A DNA stretch of 64,000 bases from the NCBI RefSeq assembly GCF_001949145.1, contig NW_019091539.1, forward strand, positions 1,086,548-1,150,547, read 5' to 3'. The stretch comes from Acanthaster planci. Its lineage: Eukaryota > Echinodermata > Asteroidea > Valvatida > Acanthasteridae. Below the pieces are notes generated by a model that was not told where the DNA came from, searched no databases, and saw only the letters and a list, made by a program, of their open reading frames with translations. Shown in pieces: positions 1 to 14,140 of this stretch (positions within the stretch are counted from its first letter, which is position 1; the number at the start of each line of letters is the position of its first letter). The position numbers were made by a program, and so were the translations under genes.

Positions 1-3000
1 TATTTTCATGAAAATGATGTGGAATAATCTCTTTAAAGCTTTAACTGTTTTGTATGTCTGAGTAGCGCACCGTTTAATTGACCGAGAATCGGTTGTACTG
101 AAGGTTTACTGATCAACTGGCAAATGTGTGTGTGCAGGGAAACATCCATTTTTTTAATAAAGTTATGCGGGTGAATGTTGTTTTTTCATGAAAGGAGGCC
201 AAATATGGTACTCACTTTAAATATGAACTGTTTGTAGTTTAAATGACCTAGAATTAATTTTACTGATAAGATTACTGATTAACTAGTATCTTCGTGCACG
301 CTGGAGGGGACCCCGTTTCACTTTTTAATTTAGTCATTAAGCTCATGATTGGGAAATTGATGTATCTGGGAGGAAAAGAGGATAGAGCCAACAAAAGGAA
401 TCATGATGTTGAAAGATTGATGAGTTTTGGCTGCTTTTGTGCATTGCACAGATATAGAATAAATATGTGGCTAATCCTTTTGGGAAACCAGTGGTGATTT
501 CTGATAATGAATTCCACATGTAGGGCCCTCACCAACTGAACAAACCTACAGATGTGGATGAAAGAACATTGTAGATGACCGTGACTGGTACTCATAGAAG
601 TGGTTCACGTTGACGTTTGAGATCCGAAAGGTACTAAATGATTTGATGAATACTCTTTTTTAAGTGTAAGAACGTTCATTAAAATATGAGTCACATAACA
701 AGAGTTGGAAAAAAAGTAAAAATAGATACAAATATATGTATTTTAGAGGAGGACAGTGTACATGATAGGAAAAGTGCCTCCATGTTTATATTCTTCGAGG
801 TCACACTAGGTAAAATGTACAGTATGCACATATGTACATGTACACAACCAGGGATTGTAACCATGTTAGTCTGGTTTTTTTTGACAATTTTTTTGACAGC
901 CTCTTAGCAGATGTAAGTCTTGTACCCCCGGGATGGTCAGGTGGCAGGGAGATTTGTTTTGATAGCAAGAGCAATTAGAATGTAGCCCGACATCGGATCA
1001 CCCTCCCCCCCAACTTCTTCGGTCAGAGTCATCCTCTCATCATTGCGTGAGGCAGATGCCCGTCACTCAAATGCCTGTCAAGAAATCAAGAAAGACCTTT
1101 GACCTCATTAAAATTTGGTTTGATCCATCAGGCTGTGATCATGGTAATTGCAGACTCAAGTCTTCCCCCCTCCCCCCTCGACCCACCCCACTTATTTTGG
1201 GTTCTCCTGGTTTTGTTCTTAATTGGAAACAGTTCCCTGTAACAATTTTGCACTGTTTTTGTTGCTGGTTGCTATGGTATAGGGGCACAGCCCAGGCATG
1301 CCACAGTGTCACTTGTCAAATTTTGAAGTTGGACTCAAAGCAGCACGCAGGTGGAAAGGAACCCAGCCTGTGAAATGAGGGTAATGTATGCAAACTGTGT
1401 TTGCAAAGCAACGTTTAGTGTATAGATCTTTGTTTCAAATGTTAAAATGTCAAGAGCCTAAGTGTTCTGGCTCTTTATTGCGTAGACACTTACTTGTAAC
1501 TACTTTGGGGATATACCGACTGAAATTCTTTTGATCCACTTCTTGATTTTCCAAAACAGATAGCAAAAGTCTGACAGAATTTTCCCTAATGGTTGTCAAA
1601 AGAAAAGCAGTGCCCTTTTGAGTGTATTGATCAACCAAACTGAACATACATGTACATGTATTCGAATGTGTTAAGTGTTCCTGTGCACTCAGAGAGTGGA
1701 TGAAGCAACTCTGGAACTGTTATGTTTCAGGATGGTTGTCTGGTGTACACTAAAACTTCCACTGTTTATTAGGACTTGAAGGTGTTTTCCCAGCATGCAC
1801 TGGGCATGAGATATATCCAGGATTTTCTCCTTCAGGTGTAGTTCTTCAAGTGAGCTTTTTTTCTTTTCTTTTTAAAAATATTGCCATTCTCTTATGTAAA
1901 TATTTCTCCCGCATTGTGCTTGGGGTTGTCCACATTCTTGGAGTAGTTCTGTTTCTGCATTTGGGAGTAATTACACTCAGTGTTGTTTCTTTTTTCACTG
2001 GTAATCACTTTGGGTGTATTGCAGGTCATATTGTGAGTGACTGTTCTGGTTTGTTAGGCCTATACTGTCTCAAAATTAAGGGTTTTTTGTGCAGTTTGGA
2101 CTTAATTTTTCTTCTCTTTTTTCGTTAGAGTGAAATCCCACTGACCAATTCCCAGCAGTTGAACTTTAAAAATAATACTCAACAATAAGAGTTCGTGAAG
2201 TGGTAGCAACATCAAAAGACTCTAACTTATTTAAAGAAAATAATTAGAAGAAGAGTGGAAAATTAAGCAAAATTAATTGTTTTAGTAGGGTGAAATTTCA
2301 TCATTTTGATGTGTGTGGATGTTTCACTAGTGTTGCTGATTTCCTCCCACTTATGCTCTTCATGGCCACCATATGTTCTACTGATAGTGTCACATTACAC
2401 AACAAAGTCAAGTTCCAAATTGAGGGTTTTTTGTGGGTAGTGTCTGCATTTCAAGATGTGGCTCAAACCACCTCATGGTGCAGGGCATCATATCATGGTG
2501 GTCATGGTCAGAAACATAGTGAGTAAGGTCATCATAACAAAACAGTTCCAATTTTTTGCTTTCCAGAAAGACCAAAAACATGCTCTTTTTGTACCAGATC
2601 AACTGTAGCTTGCTTACAGTACATGGACTGGAAATACAATATAATTGCATTGGTACCAGACTCGTAACAACCCAGAACAAGCCCAATTGGTCGCTTGTGG
2701 GCTGTACATGCAGACATTGCAAATCAACTAAGTCTTTCAAAGGTAGTGATGTGAACCATGTCACTTTCCTCCCTGACTAAATCTTAATCTCCATCTGAAA
2801 CAGATGGTTAATTTTGCTCTTGTATTTGTCCCCCCCCCCAAGAAAAGGCCCTGATTGGCCATTCATGGCAGATATTAACAGAACCTCTGGTCATCTTGTG
2901 AAGGCAAGTTATCCTGGACTTGCCGAGTGACTCCCCTGGCTCATTAGATAGCTTGTGATGTGTATAAATTTTGACAACCATTCCTCCAGCTACAAGTTGT

Positions 3001-6000
3001 TTTTGTTGTGGCCAGGGCCTCTCCTATTTCAGTCCCAAGCCCCAAGCCGTTAGGAAGGCTGCTGAGGCCTGGTAATACTTTCCAGTGTGGCATTTGGCAC
3101 GTTCATCTCTCTCAGGGTCTGTATGCATTGCAGAACACTGGCAATTAAGCCAGAGGTGGACATCTCCTGGACAAAAATTGATGAATGGAAAACAGAATGA
3201 GAAAAGAATATTTCATTCTCAGAGCTGACTGAAATCCTTCCCTGAACTGAAAGTGCTGATCCAATTGATCAGATTCTTTATATGAATTTATTTGCAGAGG
3301 CCATATTAAGGTGTGTCAAAGAAAATTGTGTCTCTGGAGCGTAGTTTTTAATTGGAGATTTAAATTTCAATGGACACACATGCTTTTTTTGTATTAAATT
3401 GCTTCTTCGTTTACAGTATTTCTATCAGAGTGGTCACAACACACTACTTCCCTTTTCCAGTGCTTTTTATGAATTACATCTTCGTCTCAGTATGATGCCT
3501 ATTTTTTTCTGTCTGATTTTTGTGCACCCCCAGCCTGTCCTCTGTCTATTTTTCTTACTTAATGTCTGTCTCCGGTGCCTGTCTTTATCTATGTCTGTGT
3601 GCTGTCTGTTTGTTTGTCTGTCAATTTGTCTCTCTGATACCAAGATGTCAGTCATTTTTTTTGGTTGCAACAGCCTTTTGATTAAATGGTATGCCCTCTT
3701 CCCGTCATCCCCGTGATCATTCTTCTTGTGTTGAAAATATTGAGATGGTGATATTTTATTTGTTTCTCCGAAATGAAAATAAATGTTGAATCCAGTGAGA
3801 GATCCTCCCCCAAAATGTCTCGTTTGTCAAGTGATGTCGGTGCATTGACCTACATGTACATGTATGGGAGAACAGCATTTGCTGATCAAATATTCAACAG
3901 AGCTTTATTAAAAAGTAGGAGTTGGTTTGATTGATTGTCAGTTACCGGTATATGCAACACTTAGTCTTTTTATCTCCTTTGGAAGAGTCTAACATTTTAC
4001 CTTGAGTGCTGATGATTAATTTACTGGTTTTATTATTAAACTGGTTAATTGTATGCCTTTTCTTGTATTTTGGTCTTCTTAGGAGAAGAAATCAATGCTT
4101 TCCTAAATGTATGTTTCTAGTCTCAGGTTTGGAGACTCTCATTTTCTCTAATGAATGGCATTTACATATGAGTATACATTACACCGCAAGTAGCCATATT
4201 TAAATGTACAGTTACATGTAAGAATAGTGTTTTGTTTGATTTTTTTTTACTGTAAGTAGCCATATGAGCCCCTAGAGAAACATTAAAATCCGATATCATT
4301 TTGAATAATATTTATGTTTTGGTCTCAGTCACTTCAAACTTTCTTGTTTCTTCTGTCAACCATGACACACTGTAATAATACAGAAACCAGGCACTTTTTC
4401 AGTTGACAAATATTTGCACAAGTTTAATACTCTGTTCAAAAATCATTCTTTGAACTATTTATCTGTAGTTTTAAAAACAATTTTTAATTCTTAGAAGCTG
4501 AAGCGCCATTATCCCATCCAAAAAGGTCTTTAGTTCCTTGTCTCTCAGTAACCCCCACACCCTGATCATTTCCCTCTTGACTTCAATAATTTGTCTCTGT
4601 ATTGATGCAGGCACTGGAGTGTGCAGGAACATTGTTTTTAGAGTGTGTTGTACAATTTCTTCCTGCCCACTCTCCTCCATCCCCGCTATTTGGTTTCCCA
4701 ATTACCATCTCCCATGCCCTGATCTGCATTTCCAGCAAAGGTCAAGAGAGCTCCAGGATACACTGAAGGAAGCATCGTTATTTGTATTGCCTCCTAATTG
4801 ACTTCCCGCTATTACCGGACCCCCCCCCCGCAGTGGAAAAAGAACTGATGGGGAAGAAACATCCAAACACAAAAACACATGGAAATTTATTTGGTAGGGT
4901 TGTATTCTTTCCAAGGCTGTTTTTTTCCTCAGTGGTTTTGGTGCCATTAATTTTACTTGGAAATATGTAAACAAGAATTTTGTTTGTTGACGTTAGACCC
5001 ACATGATGAAAACTTCGGAGATCTACTTTTCCTGGTTCTTTTTAGTACATGTATACTGGAAAAAAAATAACCACTAATATTGGTCAGTTGATTGAGAATC
5101 TTGCTATTTGATGTACTGACTGGTCACATGATTAGCCGGTTGATTTGCAATTGTGAGCCTGATTGAAAAAAGAAGTTATCAAAAAGTTTGACTAACTTCT
5201 TGTTTTATTTTGAGTGAGAAAATTCCACTGAGTTGCTCTTTTCAATTTAAGTAAAGGTTAATTTACTGTAAAAGGCACTTGCTTGTCTAATTCAAGAAAT
5301 TTTAAGAGGTATAGCATATTTTGGTGGATGTGCATTAGCCATTTGTACGTAACCTATGAGCATGGCTACATGTAAAAGTTGGAGAACACTGTTCTGGGCT
5401 CTGAAGGTACATTTATGCTAAGCTGCAGGAACATCAAGACATGTGAATTTACACAACCTGGATTTTGGCACTTCAAACTGTAGCACGTGCACATGTAGCA
5501 CCTGGCAATATTTTTAGAAAAGGAGAAATCAAGTTTTCTTAAGCAATTCGTAAATGTGTAAAAATATGCTGCAGAAAAGTAGGGTCGGTGTACATGGATC
5601 ATTCAAGTGCAGAGACCTTCTGGTCATATCAGATGTGAACTTTCTTTTCTGGGAATGGCAACTGAAAATGAAGTAACGCAATACCAGGAGACAGATACGA
5701 GGCTCCACTTATCTATTCTGGCCTGCCCTCCTGGTCTGGAAATTAATGAGCCCACCACAGACAGTGAAACCAGGTTACCGGCCATGCCGCCCACCAAGTT
5801 GCACGGCATGCATGCGTCATTTTTAGCAAGTGTTTGCTGTACTTTGAAACAAAAGCCTTAGGAATTCACAGTGTTTTTCAGCGTGCCAACATTTTCTTTC
5901 CAAAGAACATGACACTCACAAGTTCTCTTCACTTTACTGAACAACAAGTGATCATGTAAGCTTTGTGATTTTTGTATTAGTCATAGACATTCCTTACATG

Positions 6001-6624
6001 CTGACACGTAGTGTAACTTACTTTAAGAAAAGAGATGAAAATCACTTTGTTGCCCGGCTTATTCCTGCCGTGAAATTTTGCCATGATTTGTGGATAGTTG
6101 AACACTTGGCATGTTTGGATTACAAAACTCACACATGTACATATCAGCATTAATGTTTCTTTGGCTTAAAAGTGTGTACTGGAATGCTACATCTAGTTTG
6201 TGTAAATTAATGCACCCAAGACCTTTTGCAAAATAGTTGGTTTCTGGACTTGAACCTGCGTTGAATACAGGTGCACGTACAGTACATGTACAGTACACGT
6301 ACATGTATGCCTCCTAGTAGAGATTAATTTTATAAAATGACCACTATTCCAGGTAACTGATCATGCCTGTATGTTATCAACTGATCTGATGGTATACAAG
6401 TACATGTTGTTATAAATACATATGTGTAAACGTCTGCCTTAAGTTCAAGAACATATGCGAGATGTGTATGAATATGGTGGTATCTCCTATTTGTCTACAG
6501 GATAAAGACAAAAAATTGTGGTCATATAATTGGGCTAGTCATTGGGAACCTAGATTGATTTTGTTCCAAATTTCTAAGCTGGCGATTGACAATTAGTATT
6601 TGTCTTTGATTTTGCTGTCTTCAG
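1..6624. other. Non-coding DNA, probably intron or upstream flank of ROR
   Basis: No exon with convincing protein content. AT-rich, with T-rich open frames of low complexity (for example 1850-2128), a CTGT-rich stretch near 3540-3630 and TACATGTA palindromes near 835, 1650, 3850 and 6290. Confidence 0.5.
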
Positions 6625-6679
6625 ATGCGGCCAGCCAAGGTAATGTCACTCCCACCAGCAGTACTGCAGTGCCACTCAG
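6625..6679 (+). CDS. ROR: Candidate upstream ROR exon (N-terminal linker)
   Basis: A 55-nt exon between a strong acceptor (TGTCTTCAG) and a strong donor (GTAAGT). Read with one base carried in, it is open (AASQGNVTPTSSTAVPL) and ends in phase 2, exactly what the Ig exon at 15078 needs. It contains an N-V-T glycosylation site. Its entry and exit phases (1 to 2) equal those of the other three ROR linker exons. It implies a signal-peptide exon further upstream, not recognised in 1-6624 and probably outside the window. It would be an alternative to the exon at 14335. Confidence 0.6.
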
Positions 6680-9600
6680 GTAAGTAAAAATTACCTTTAA
6701 GGCTTTATTGCTTTCACCTTGCTTTGCCTATATTAGCTCAGCATGCATCTAAACAGAACAAAACAAGCAAGTGCTGAGCAAGCCAGAATTAAGGCTAAAC
6801 CCTAGGGGGGGATCTGCTCCCCTGAACATTTGTTTCTGATATCGCTGTAGTGCATTTTTTCAGGAGCTGAGCCTGTAGGAGTTTTGGAGTAACTCTTTGT
6901 GGTCATTTTGACATCAATTTTATGCTAATCAAACATATTGTTGTGGGGTACCTTAGTGCCCATTTTTCTGAGATCTTTCAGCCAAAAACGTACATATTTT
7001 TTTCAATCTGGTGCACAATGCATATGAACTGGCACTCGTGTAGCCTTGAACTTCAAATGACCTTAACAACAAACCATTAATCTGATTGAAATCAAACTTC
7101 ACCTTTGTAATGATAAAAAGTGTCTTCACATGCATGCCAAGTTTTAAAAAAAGTGAGCACGGCGCAGCCAAGTTGTTAGGGAACACCCCCCATGGGCCAA
7201 AATGATTTGGCCCTTTGAGGGTTAATTTAGTATGTGCATGTACATGCCAGTGCAATCAGTAACTGAGGTTTTTGGGATTGCCAGCTTTGAGCAATTTCCA
7301 TTGCCACTTATGCTGTAACTGCAAGGACTGGATGATGGGCGCTTACATTGCACATGCAGAATGGAAAACATCTTCTTTGGTAAAAGGATTTTGCCCAGTT
7401 TCAAAATGTATAGCCCAGTGTGGTTTGTTATCCCTAACAAACCGGACAGAATTGTCATTCTCAGTTTATAACTCGTAAAACTTTACTTTCTTGGACTTGA
7501 CAAATGCCGGTCATAGTGCGATTGCTTTCAGTAGTAACCATTGTGGCACCAGTGCTGCTAACAGCTGGGGTTTCATCTTTAAGTCCTTAAAACCTTGACA
7601 GTTTGTTTAGGCTGGTCCCTGCAAGTTTGCACGGGGAAATTGTTCAAATACGTTCTGGTGCCAATTCCGAGGATTTGTTCAAATTTGGTTCCACGATTGT
7701 TTGAACAAGGCTTGGTGGTCCAATACGAGTGTTTGTCGACAAATATCCCTGATAAAAAAAGGAAAATATCAAATTTCCATTATCAATGGGGAAGTCCTGA
7801 TTCTCCAGAGATCGTCGGTAAGCTATAATGATTTTTGGGGGTCTGGAAAGGGTTCGTGCAGTGAAATATATGTTGCATAAATCACATTTACAGTGACCCA
7901 TATCATTGGCTCCATGCTAAAAAGATTCTTAAAGTGCTCAGTGAAGCAATTTGTAGGCATTGAGATGATGGATTATTTTTATGTACAGGTATGCTTCTCT
8001 TCTTGTAAATTCTTTTTATGTTTGACCCATCAACATCTTCAGAGTTCAGACGAGATTCAGATTCCTCATTGCCATCAATCAAGACCTGATTAATCACAAA
8101 AGCAGAAGCGTAAAAGAGACGAGAAAGGGGGCTGTTTAACTTCTAGACCCTGAAAAATACTCCTCGGGCTTTGATGACCAAACAGTTGTCCAGATCATAA
8201 AAGTATTGTAGTCCTGTGCACTGAGATGAGGTCATACTTCATCAAATGTGAGACATGTACATGTATTGGTTCAGAATGTTACATGAATGCCCTAGAATCA
8301 TCGCTGCAAACAATGCTGAAATCTTGACTTGTCCATAGCTCATCTTTGTTATGTTACATGTGGAAGGCTTTTGGGAAGCTGCAATGGTGTGACTGAATCT
8401 AACACTGATCTTCTGGCATGTGATCACCGTGGTGGCTATCAACAGTTTATGAGTTGGGATAGGGACCTTTGATTTTGATGATGACATTCAATTACTGTTC
8501 GATCTGAGCTCGACTGTGAAATATCGTTAGTCATTCACTGATTAACCAACAGTTGGTCATTGAACTTGCTCATAGTTGTGCCATGTCATTAATTTGTTTT
8601 CATGTGAATGTGATATTGATTTTGCACATCCTGCAGGTTTTGTGCATGCTATCCGTCTTTTGTGTAAATCACTGGAAGTGGAAATTCTCTCTCCTGTCAA
8701 ATCAAACTCCAAGACGTACATTTTAATGAGTTGTCAGTAATTGACTCTATAATTTGGCCTTCAGACTGTGAGTTAAGTAAAATGAAAGGTAGTGGAATAA
8801 AAAGAATCATTCATTGAAAAAAAGTAATGAAGGGAACTTTTTTTAGAATATGGTTTGAGATCCTATCTGCATGTATCATCGGTGGACACAAGCCAAAATC
8901 ATGGAGATGAAGTTCAGGCTCTACAGCAGTGGGCAAAGTTATGTTATCTGCATCCCAGCTGTAATGTGTTTACACTTCCCCTTCTACTGAAGCCATGGAA
9001 TGAGTGAGATAGCCCTTGTGTCAATAACGACATGGGAAGATGAGTCTAATCTATCATATCTGAGGGTAACTTGAGTGTCAGCTCCCCAGTTAGACAGGAG
9101 TTAAAAAAAAAAAACTTGAGTGGGCGTCACCTTCTTGAGAGCCGTACTTCATCTGAACTTGTTACGTTGTGCTTGCTCACTGCATCTGGTAACCTTTCTG
9201 TTTACTGTTTTGATGTTAAAAAGTGACCTGTAATCAAAAATATTTCAAGTGTTATTACATTACACCATTTATATACAGCATCATCTGTGAATATTACATT
9301 AAATTGGGCCAACAATGGACATGCAAGTTTGACAAACTTGGTTGTCTAGTAATTAAGTCATCATTTGTGAAAAAGATAAAGTACTTAAAGTAAATTGAAG
9401 ATTTATCCTGCAGTAACAGAGATTGGAAAATATTACAGTTTTGACAGAGTGGCAAATTCTTTTTGTGAAGGAAATATAAATCCCCTGGACTAGTCTTGGT
9501 TCAAGGTGTGCTTTCTGCAGAAGCCACAGAGATGTGATGAACCGCTCCTACATCATGGTATTTCTCAGTGAAGCAACATCCTCCTGTGGTGTAGACAGGA

Positions 9601-10870
9601 AGATACAAGAATGGCTTGAACCAAGGCTCTCCCTGCCTGTAAAATTTCATCAGAGTTGAATGTTTTCCCTGTCCTGTGGAACATCAAATTCTGTTTTGAA
9701 TGACAGCCAGGGAAAAAAAAAGGGTGCCTGTGTTGTTGCTCTGCTGCAGACATCATGACAGTCAACATTTATTTTCCTTCATTCTATACCTTGTGATAAA
9801 GTCATTATCTTGTTTGAGCAGATATTTATTCAGCATGAGGACCCAAAGTTTGAGCAGAGCCAAGATGAGGATGTTACTGCCTTGGTGCAAGTAATGTGTG
9901 TTTGAGCAGTGCGTCATCATCATCATCGCAGACAGACTTCCTTTTATCTCAAGAAGGAAATGTTTTGTCCATTTCTGAATATGGTCAGTCAGTCTAGCTC
10001 TCCTCTTTAGCGTTATGTACATATAATTAAAATGCAATTTGACATAATGGTGTGTGCAATATATGTGAAGTTTACATTTTATTACATCCTAAGTGGTTAA
10101 GTTTCTACAAGCTGCTGACAGATGGACATGTATAGACAGTTAATGGTTTTGAACATTTTATTTTATCAGAATTTCCATGTCCATGAATATTTGAAAACCT
10201 TGTGCCATTTTAGATGTGCATTTTTGGGAATCTTTATGTCTACTGTACTATATACAGATTTAGGTGGTGGTTGTAACTATGGCAGAGAAGAAAAACTGCC
10301 ATAATCCCCTAACCTTACATTCTCTTAATTTTTATTGGTTTTTGCCCTCCGTCCGCTTTCAAAGTTTCTAGTACCATGTCAATTAATAGAACCTAATTGA
10401 GACATCAAATAAAAAGGTAGCCTGTCACAAGAAAAGCCTCTGTGGTTTCTTTGTTTATTTGTCCTGGACAAACTGCTGACTTTGAACTCGGCAAGAGCAA
10501 CAAAGATTGTAGCCAGGAATTCTGCGAGAGCAGACAACCTGTTTACACTGGGTGCCTCAAACCTGGACAGGCCGGTTCTCATCGCCTATCCACACATGAT
10601 GTTTGAACCAAGCTTGAAGACTCTGACATAACAGGATTGGTAAATGGTCTTTGTAAACCGGATTGTTTGAAATATAAAGATGCATGAAACTAGAGTGTCC
10701 CAAAAAGTGGCCCCTCCTCCCTAGAAGAGGAGCTTTTAGTCAGTAAGAAAATTTCAAATGGCTTTAAATGGCTTTTTACCAATATTCAAAGTCAACAAAG
10801 TTACATGTAAATGTTTTTTTTTAATTTAGAGGTTGTTGACTTGTTTTTCCCTTTTTAGGTAACAAATTTT
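6680..10870. other. Non-coding DNA between candidate ROR exon and a transposon
   Basis: No coding segment recognised. Ordinary AT-rich sequence with a few TACATGTA palindromes (near 8255). Open frames here are short and lack protein-like composition. Confidence 0.5.
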
Positions 10871-11080
10871 GTTATACAGTATTTTTAAAAAAGGAAACTG
10901 ACATTAATTTCTTCATTTCTTGGACATGGCTAAGTATTTTGTAAATTGGCAACCACCATTTATTAACTAATGATGTCCTCTTTCTTGTGACACCAAGAAA
11001 TCCAATTTACTGTCAAGAGGAGACTGAGCATGAAGCAGTTCAATCAACCATGTCAGAGCTGGTCTTGCCCCAGATTCACC
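10871..11080 (+). repeat. Left terminal inverted repeat of the Tc1/mariner-type element
   Basis: Pairs with 12180-12380 in inverse orientation with only scattered mismatches and small indels over about 200 bases. Confidence 0.85.
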
Positions 11081-11339
11081 GCAGTCTAACCCCCACAATT
11101 GTCAAACCTAAAAAAGAAGAAGAAGAAAGACCAGTGTGTCCTTAACAAAATTGTTATTCAGTAATTTAACATTTGGGTGCTTATGCCTGTCTGGACCTAA
11201 CCCCATTGTCCTTTGACATGCCCCTCATTCCTTTCAACACAAGATTCAGCTCTGGTTCTTATCGCTCTCAATGCATTAGTGATTATTACATCTCTCTGTC
11301 CTCTTAAGGTCTCATGATGATTCTGGCATGTGGATCATT

Positions 11340-11940
11340 GATATCTTGGGGTGGCGACTTGTAAACTTGGTTCTTAAGATGTCCCCACAAAGAGAAATCA
11401 CAGGGTGGAGGTCAGGGGACCTTGGTGGCCACTCAATCTCATGGTTGATTGCAACTACTCTTGGTTAAACTGAAGTTGGGTGGGGTATGCATTGGAGCAT
11501 ACACTGTATTTGCGGACATTCTAATTATAGACTTGGCCATTCATGGAAAAACACTGCTTCATCCCAATCACAAGGTGCTCCAAAAATCTGGGAAGCTTGT
11601 CAAGGTACCACTGGCAAATCTTAGTCATCTGGGTAGATCTGAATCAGGAGTTCGCGTCGCCAGTGCATCTTGTAAGGGAGCCCGGTACCATTGGATGTCC
11701 AATCGAACAATCTTGTGGAAGGAGGATGGTGAAATTCCCACCCCATTTGTCCTGGCAGACACATTCGGGTCTCTTTGTAGCAACTCACAGAGAGCCCTGA
11801 TGTTCACATCTGATCTCGTCGTTCTTCGTCAGCCTGAGCGATCCTTGTTGAGATTCAAGCTTGTCGCCTCCGTTTGGCACTTTCGGTTGTTTTTCCAAAT
11901 TGTCGAGTTGGCGGGAATGGCACGGTCAGGAGAACACTGA
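11340..11940 (-). pseudogene. Transposase remnant, frameshifted and internally deleted
   Basis: Minus-strand reading gives RSDVNIRALCELLQRDPN, then GVGISPSSFHKIVRLDIQW, and after stops and a gap the WPPRSPDL block, with a one-base shift before PCDFSLWGHLK. Motif order matches mariner-like transposases; the first two catalytic acidic residues are not recoverable. The 163-codon open frame on the plus strand over the same bases is its shadow. Confidence 0.75.
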
Positions 11941-12179
11941 CCAAATGCATCTGCTACAGTACATGTACTTGCTGGAGGCTTCCTGTCCTCGACCACTCTG
12001 CTACCACAAACACACCCTGCTCAGTTGTAAACTGCATTTTGCAGGTCTGAGAAAACGAACAACCTTTCCACTTTTAAGGAGTGTGCAGTGAAATAGCATG
12101 TTGGGGGTTACATAATTTTGCAGGCCCAACAAAAGCCCTGCACTGGGCAGACAAGGTTCGTTACCAAAACATCTGTCTG

Positions 12180-12380
12180 GTGCAAAATCAGTTCTGACAT
12201 GGTTGATTGAACTGCGTCATGCTCAGTCATCTGTGACAATTAATTGGATTTTTTGGTGTCATAAGAAAGAGGACATCATTATTCAATAAATGGCAGTTGT
12301 CCATTTCCAAAATATTTAGCCATGTCCAAGAAATGAAGAAATTAATCTCAGTTTCCTTTTTTTTAAAAACACACTATATA
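12180..12380 (-). repeat. Right terminal inverted repeat of the Tc1/mariner-type element
   Basis: Inverse partner of 10871-11080. The two arms have diverged by point changes, consistent with an old insertion. Confidence 0.85.
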
Positions 12381-14140
12381 TGATAATGTGATTGCTAATA
12401 TTCATCAGAACATACTGAAATGTTTATGTTCTTTTACATTTTGTACATAACGTAGGATTTTAGCTGATTGAACATATGTTTATTAATGTACCAGGGTGTA
12501 CTTTAAAGCGCAATTAAACAGTACTTTGTAGCCCGACGAAACAGATTTTAGAATTCCTGAATCGGAAAATTTGAATACTTGACACACTAAAAAAAATCCA
12601 TCATGTAAGATTTAACTTGGTGTAGCAACCCGTTTTTGCCTTGAAGAAAAGTTCTGTGTTGAGCCAGAGTTGCCCTAAATTTGACACCATGCAGTTTACA
12701 GTGACCACCACAGCTTGGGCCATTTTCCCAGAGTGTATCGGTACACGTGGAGCACTGAAATCTGCTTAGCCTGTCAAAATGCGCTCGGCATATAAAAGTC
12801 ACAGGCCCAAAAAAGTTCATGTGCAGTGTGTACAGCTTCTTATTGGCTTTCATCTTTTCTTTTTTTTTTTTGCTAAGCACATAAATGTGCTAAGCTACAA
12901 TTTTCCACTTTACAGCAGCCCTATGAAGATGGGCCCTGAGGTTTTGCACGTAGTCATATTGTTGTTGCGAACACATTGCTGGATGTGCCGACTCAAGTTG
13001 TTGCCACTCGGAATGCACATAAACAAACACACTGTTCCCAAGTCATTGACATGTACATATGAGTTTATTGTTCAGGGTACCGAGCATCATCAATGACTTG
13101 TCTGAATGGTTTTCTGTGAGGTTTGCATCTTCTTTGAACAGGAAGTGCCCCCTTTTGATAAAGAGTCAATAAAAAGAATTTAAAGTCAAGTGGTACCAAG
13201 GCGTCACCTGTTTTTGACTGACAAAAAGTGACTGCTGGGCAGGCACTAGAAAGAAAATGTATTTGAAGTTTAGTTTAAAGAAAACGTGGCTTTTGAGACA
13301 CTCAGCTGCTGGCCTCTTCAAACAGTTTCCTTTGCTTGCCTTAGTGGTTGAACTGTCTGCTGAAGGGAATATTGGGCAAGCGAGTTCTGTTTTAAAAATG
13401 CCTGAACAACCCAGGGGTGAGATTTCTCAGCTTTTTACCTGATTTCAGCTTTTTTTCCTCATCACAAAAGTATAGGAGATTTTTACAATTAAGCTTCTTC
13501 ATGCTTTTTTCAGCTGTTTTCAGCTATTTTTATCATTGGTCAATCTCACCCGTGACAGCCTGAGCTAGGCACGTGTTGAAACCGTCATGAACAACTTCAC
13601 TGATATAACGCTGACATTTTTGGTTCGTAGGCTGAAGTTATCATTTGTGGAAGGAATTTTCTCTGGTCCACAGTAATAACTTGTAACCTGAAAAGCAAGA
13701 AAAACTACCAAATGCAACAATGCAGAGATGATGTGAGTGGGAAGACCACAGAAAAGATTTTCAAATTAGGGAGAGGAGCTTGTGTTTGCTGAGAGTTTGA
13801 CCACACCCACACGGCCACCCATGTATGAGGTTGTTGTGGTGAAGTGTAAAGAGAGCACCATCTCACCACATTGAAACCCCCCTTCTGACTGTGAAGGTTC
13901 TGAAATTAAAAATGTCTTTTTTAAAATGCCAGATTGACAGCAGTGAGGACAGACGAGTAACAATCACAGTATGATTAGTGTCAAGGTCATTTGCAGGACG
14001 ACGGGCAAACTGTCATGTCATCTCAACCCAAGTTTACTTTTCCCTGTCAAATATTTAAAAAAAAATAAAGAGACAAAGAAAAATGAATACAGTAATAAAG
14101 CTAACAAACCAAAGCCTGGCCCTTCATGAAGATAGACTCA
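12381..14140. other. Non-coding DNA before the candidate ROR promoter
   Basis: Nothing recognised apart from homopolymer tracts. No exon-like segment on either strand. Confidence 0.5.

Larger units (their letters stand above)
10871..12380 (-). mobile_element. Decayed Tc1/mariner-superfamily transposon
   Basis: About 200-bp terminal inverted repeats: 10871 to about 11080 is nearly the reverse complement of about 12180-12380. Both share GGAAACTGA, ATTTCTTCATTTCTTGGACA, GATGTCCTCTTTCTT and CAGTTCAATCAACCATGTCA. Between them the minus strand keeps transposase pieces: an N-terminal segment (VNIRALCELLQRDPNVSAR, GVGISPSSFHKI) at about 11807-11625 and a C-terminal WPPRSPDL...PCDFSLWGHLKNQVY segment at about 11450-11340, split by a frameshift and stop codons. 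The central catalytic part is mostly missing. The SPDL/PCDF-LWG pattern is typical of mariner-like DDE transposases with a DUF4817-type N-terminus. TA dinucleotides flank both ends. Confidence 0.85.

Noticed and set aside
5607-5861. Possible exon with 84-codon frame
   Set aside because: No acceptor/donor pair compatible with the ROR phases and no recognisable protein content.
6236-6265. B-box-like GGTTCAAGTCCAG on the minus strand
   Set aside because: No A-box or cloverleaf around it; insufficient for a tRNA gene or SINE call.
11449-11940. 163-codon plus-strand open frame
   Set aside because: It is the antisense shadow of the decayed mariner-like transposase; the minus strand gives the recognisable motifs.
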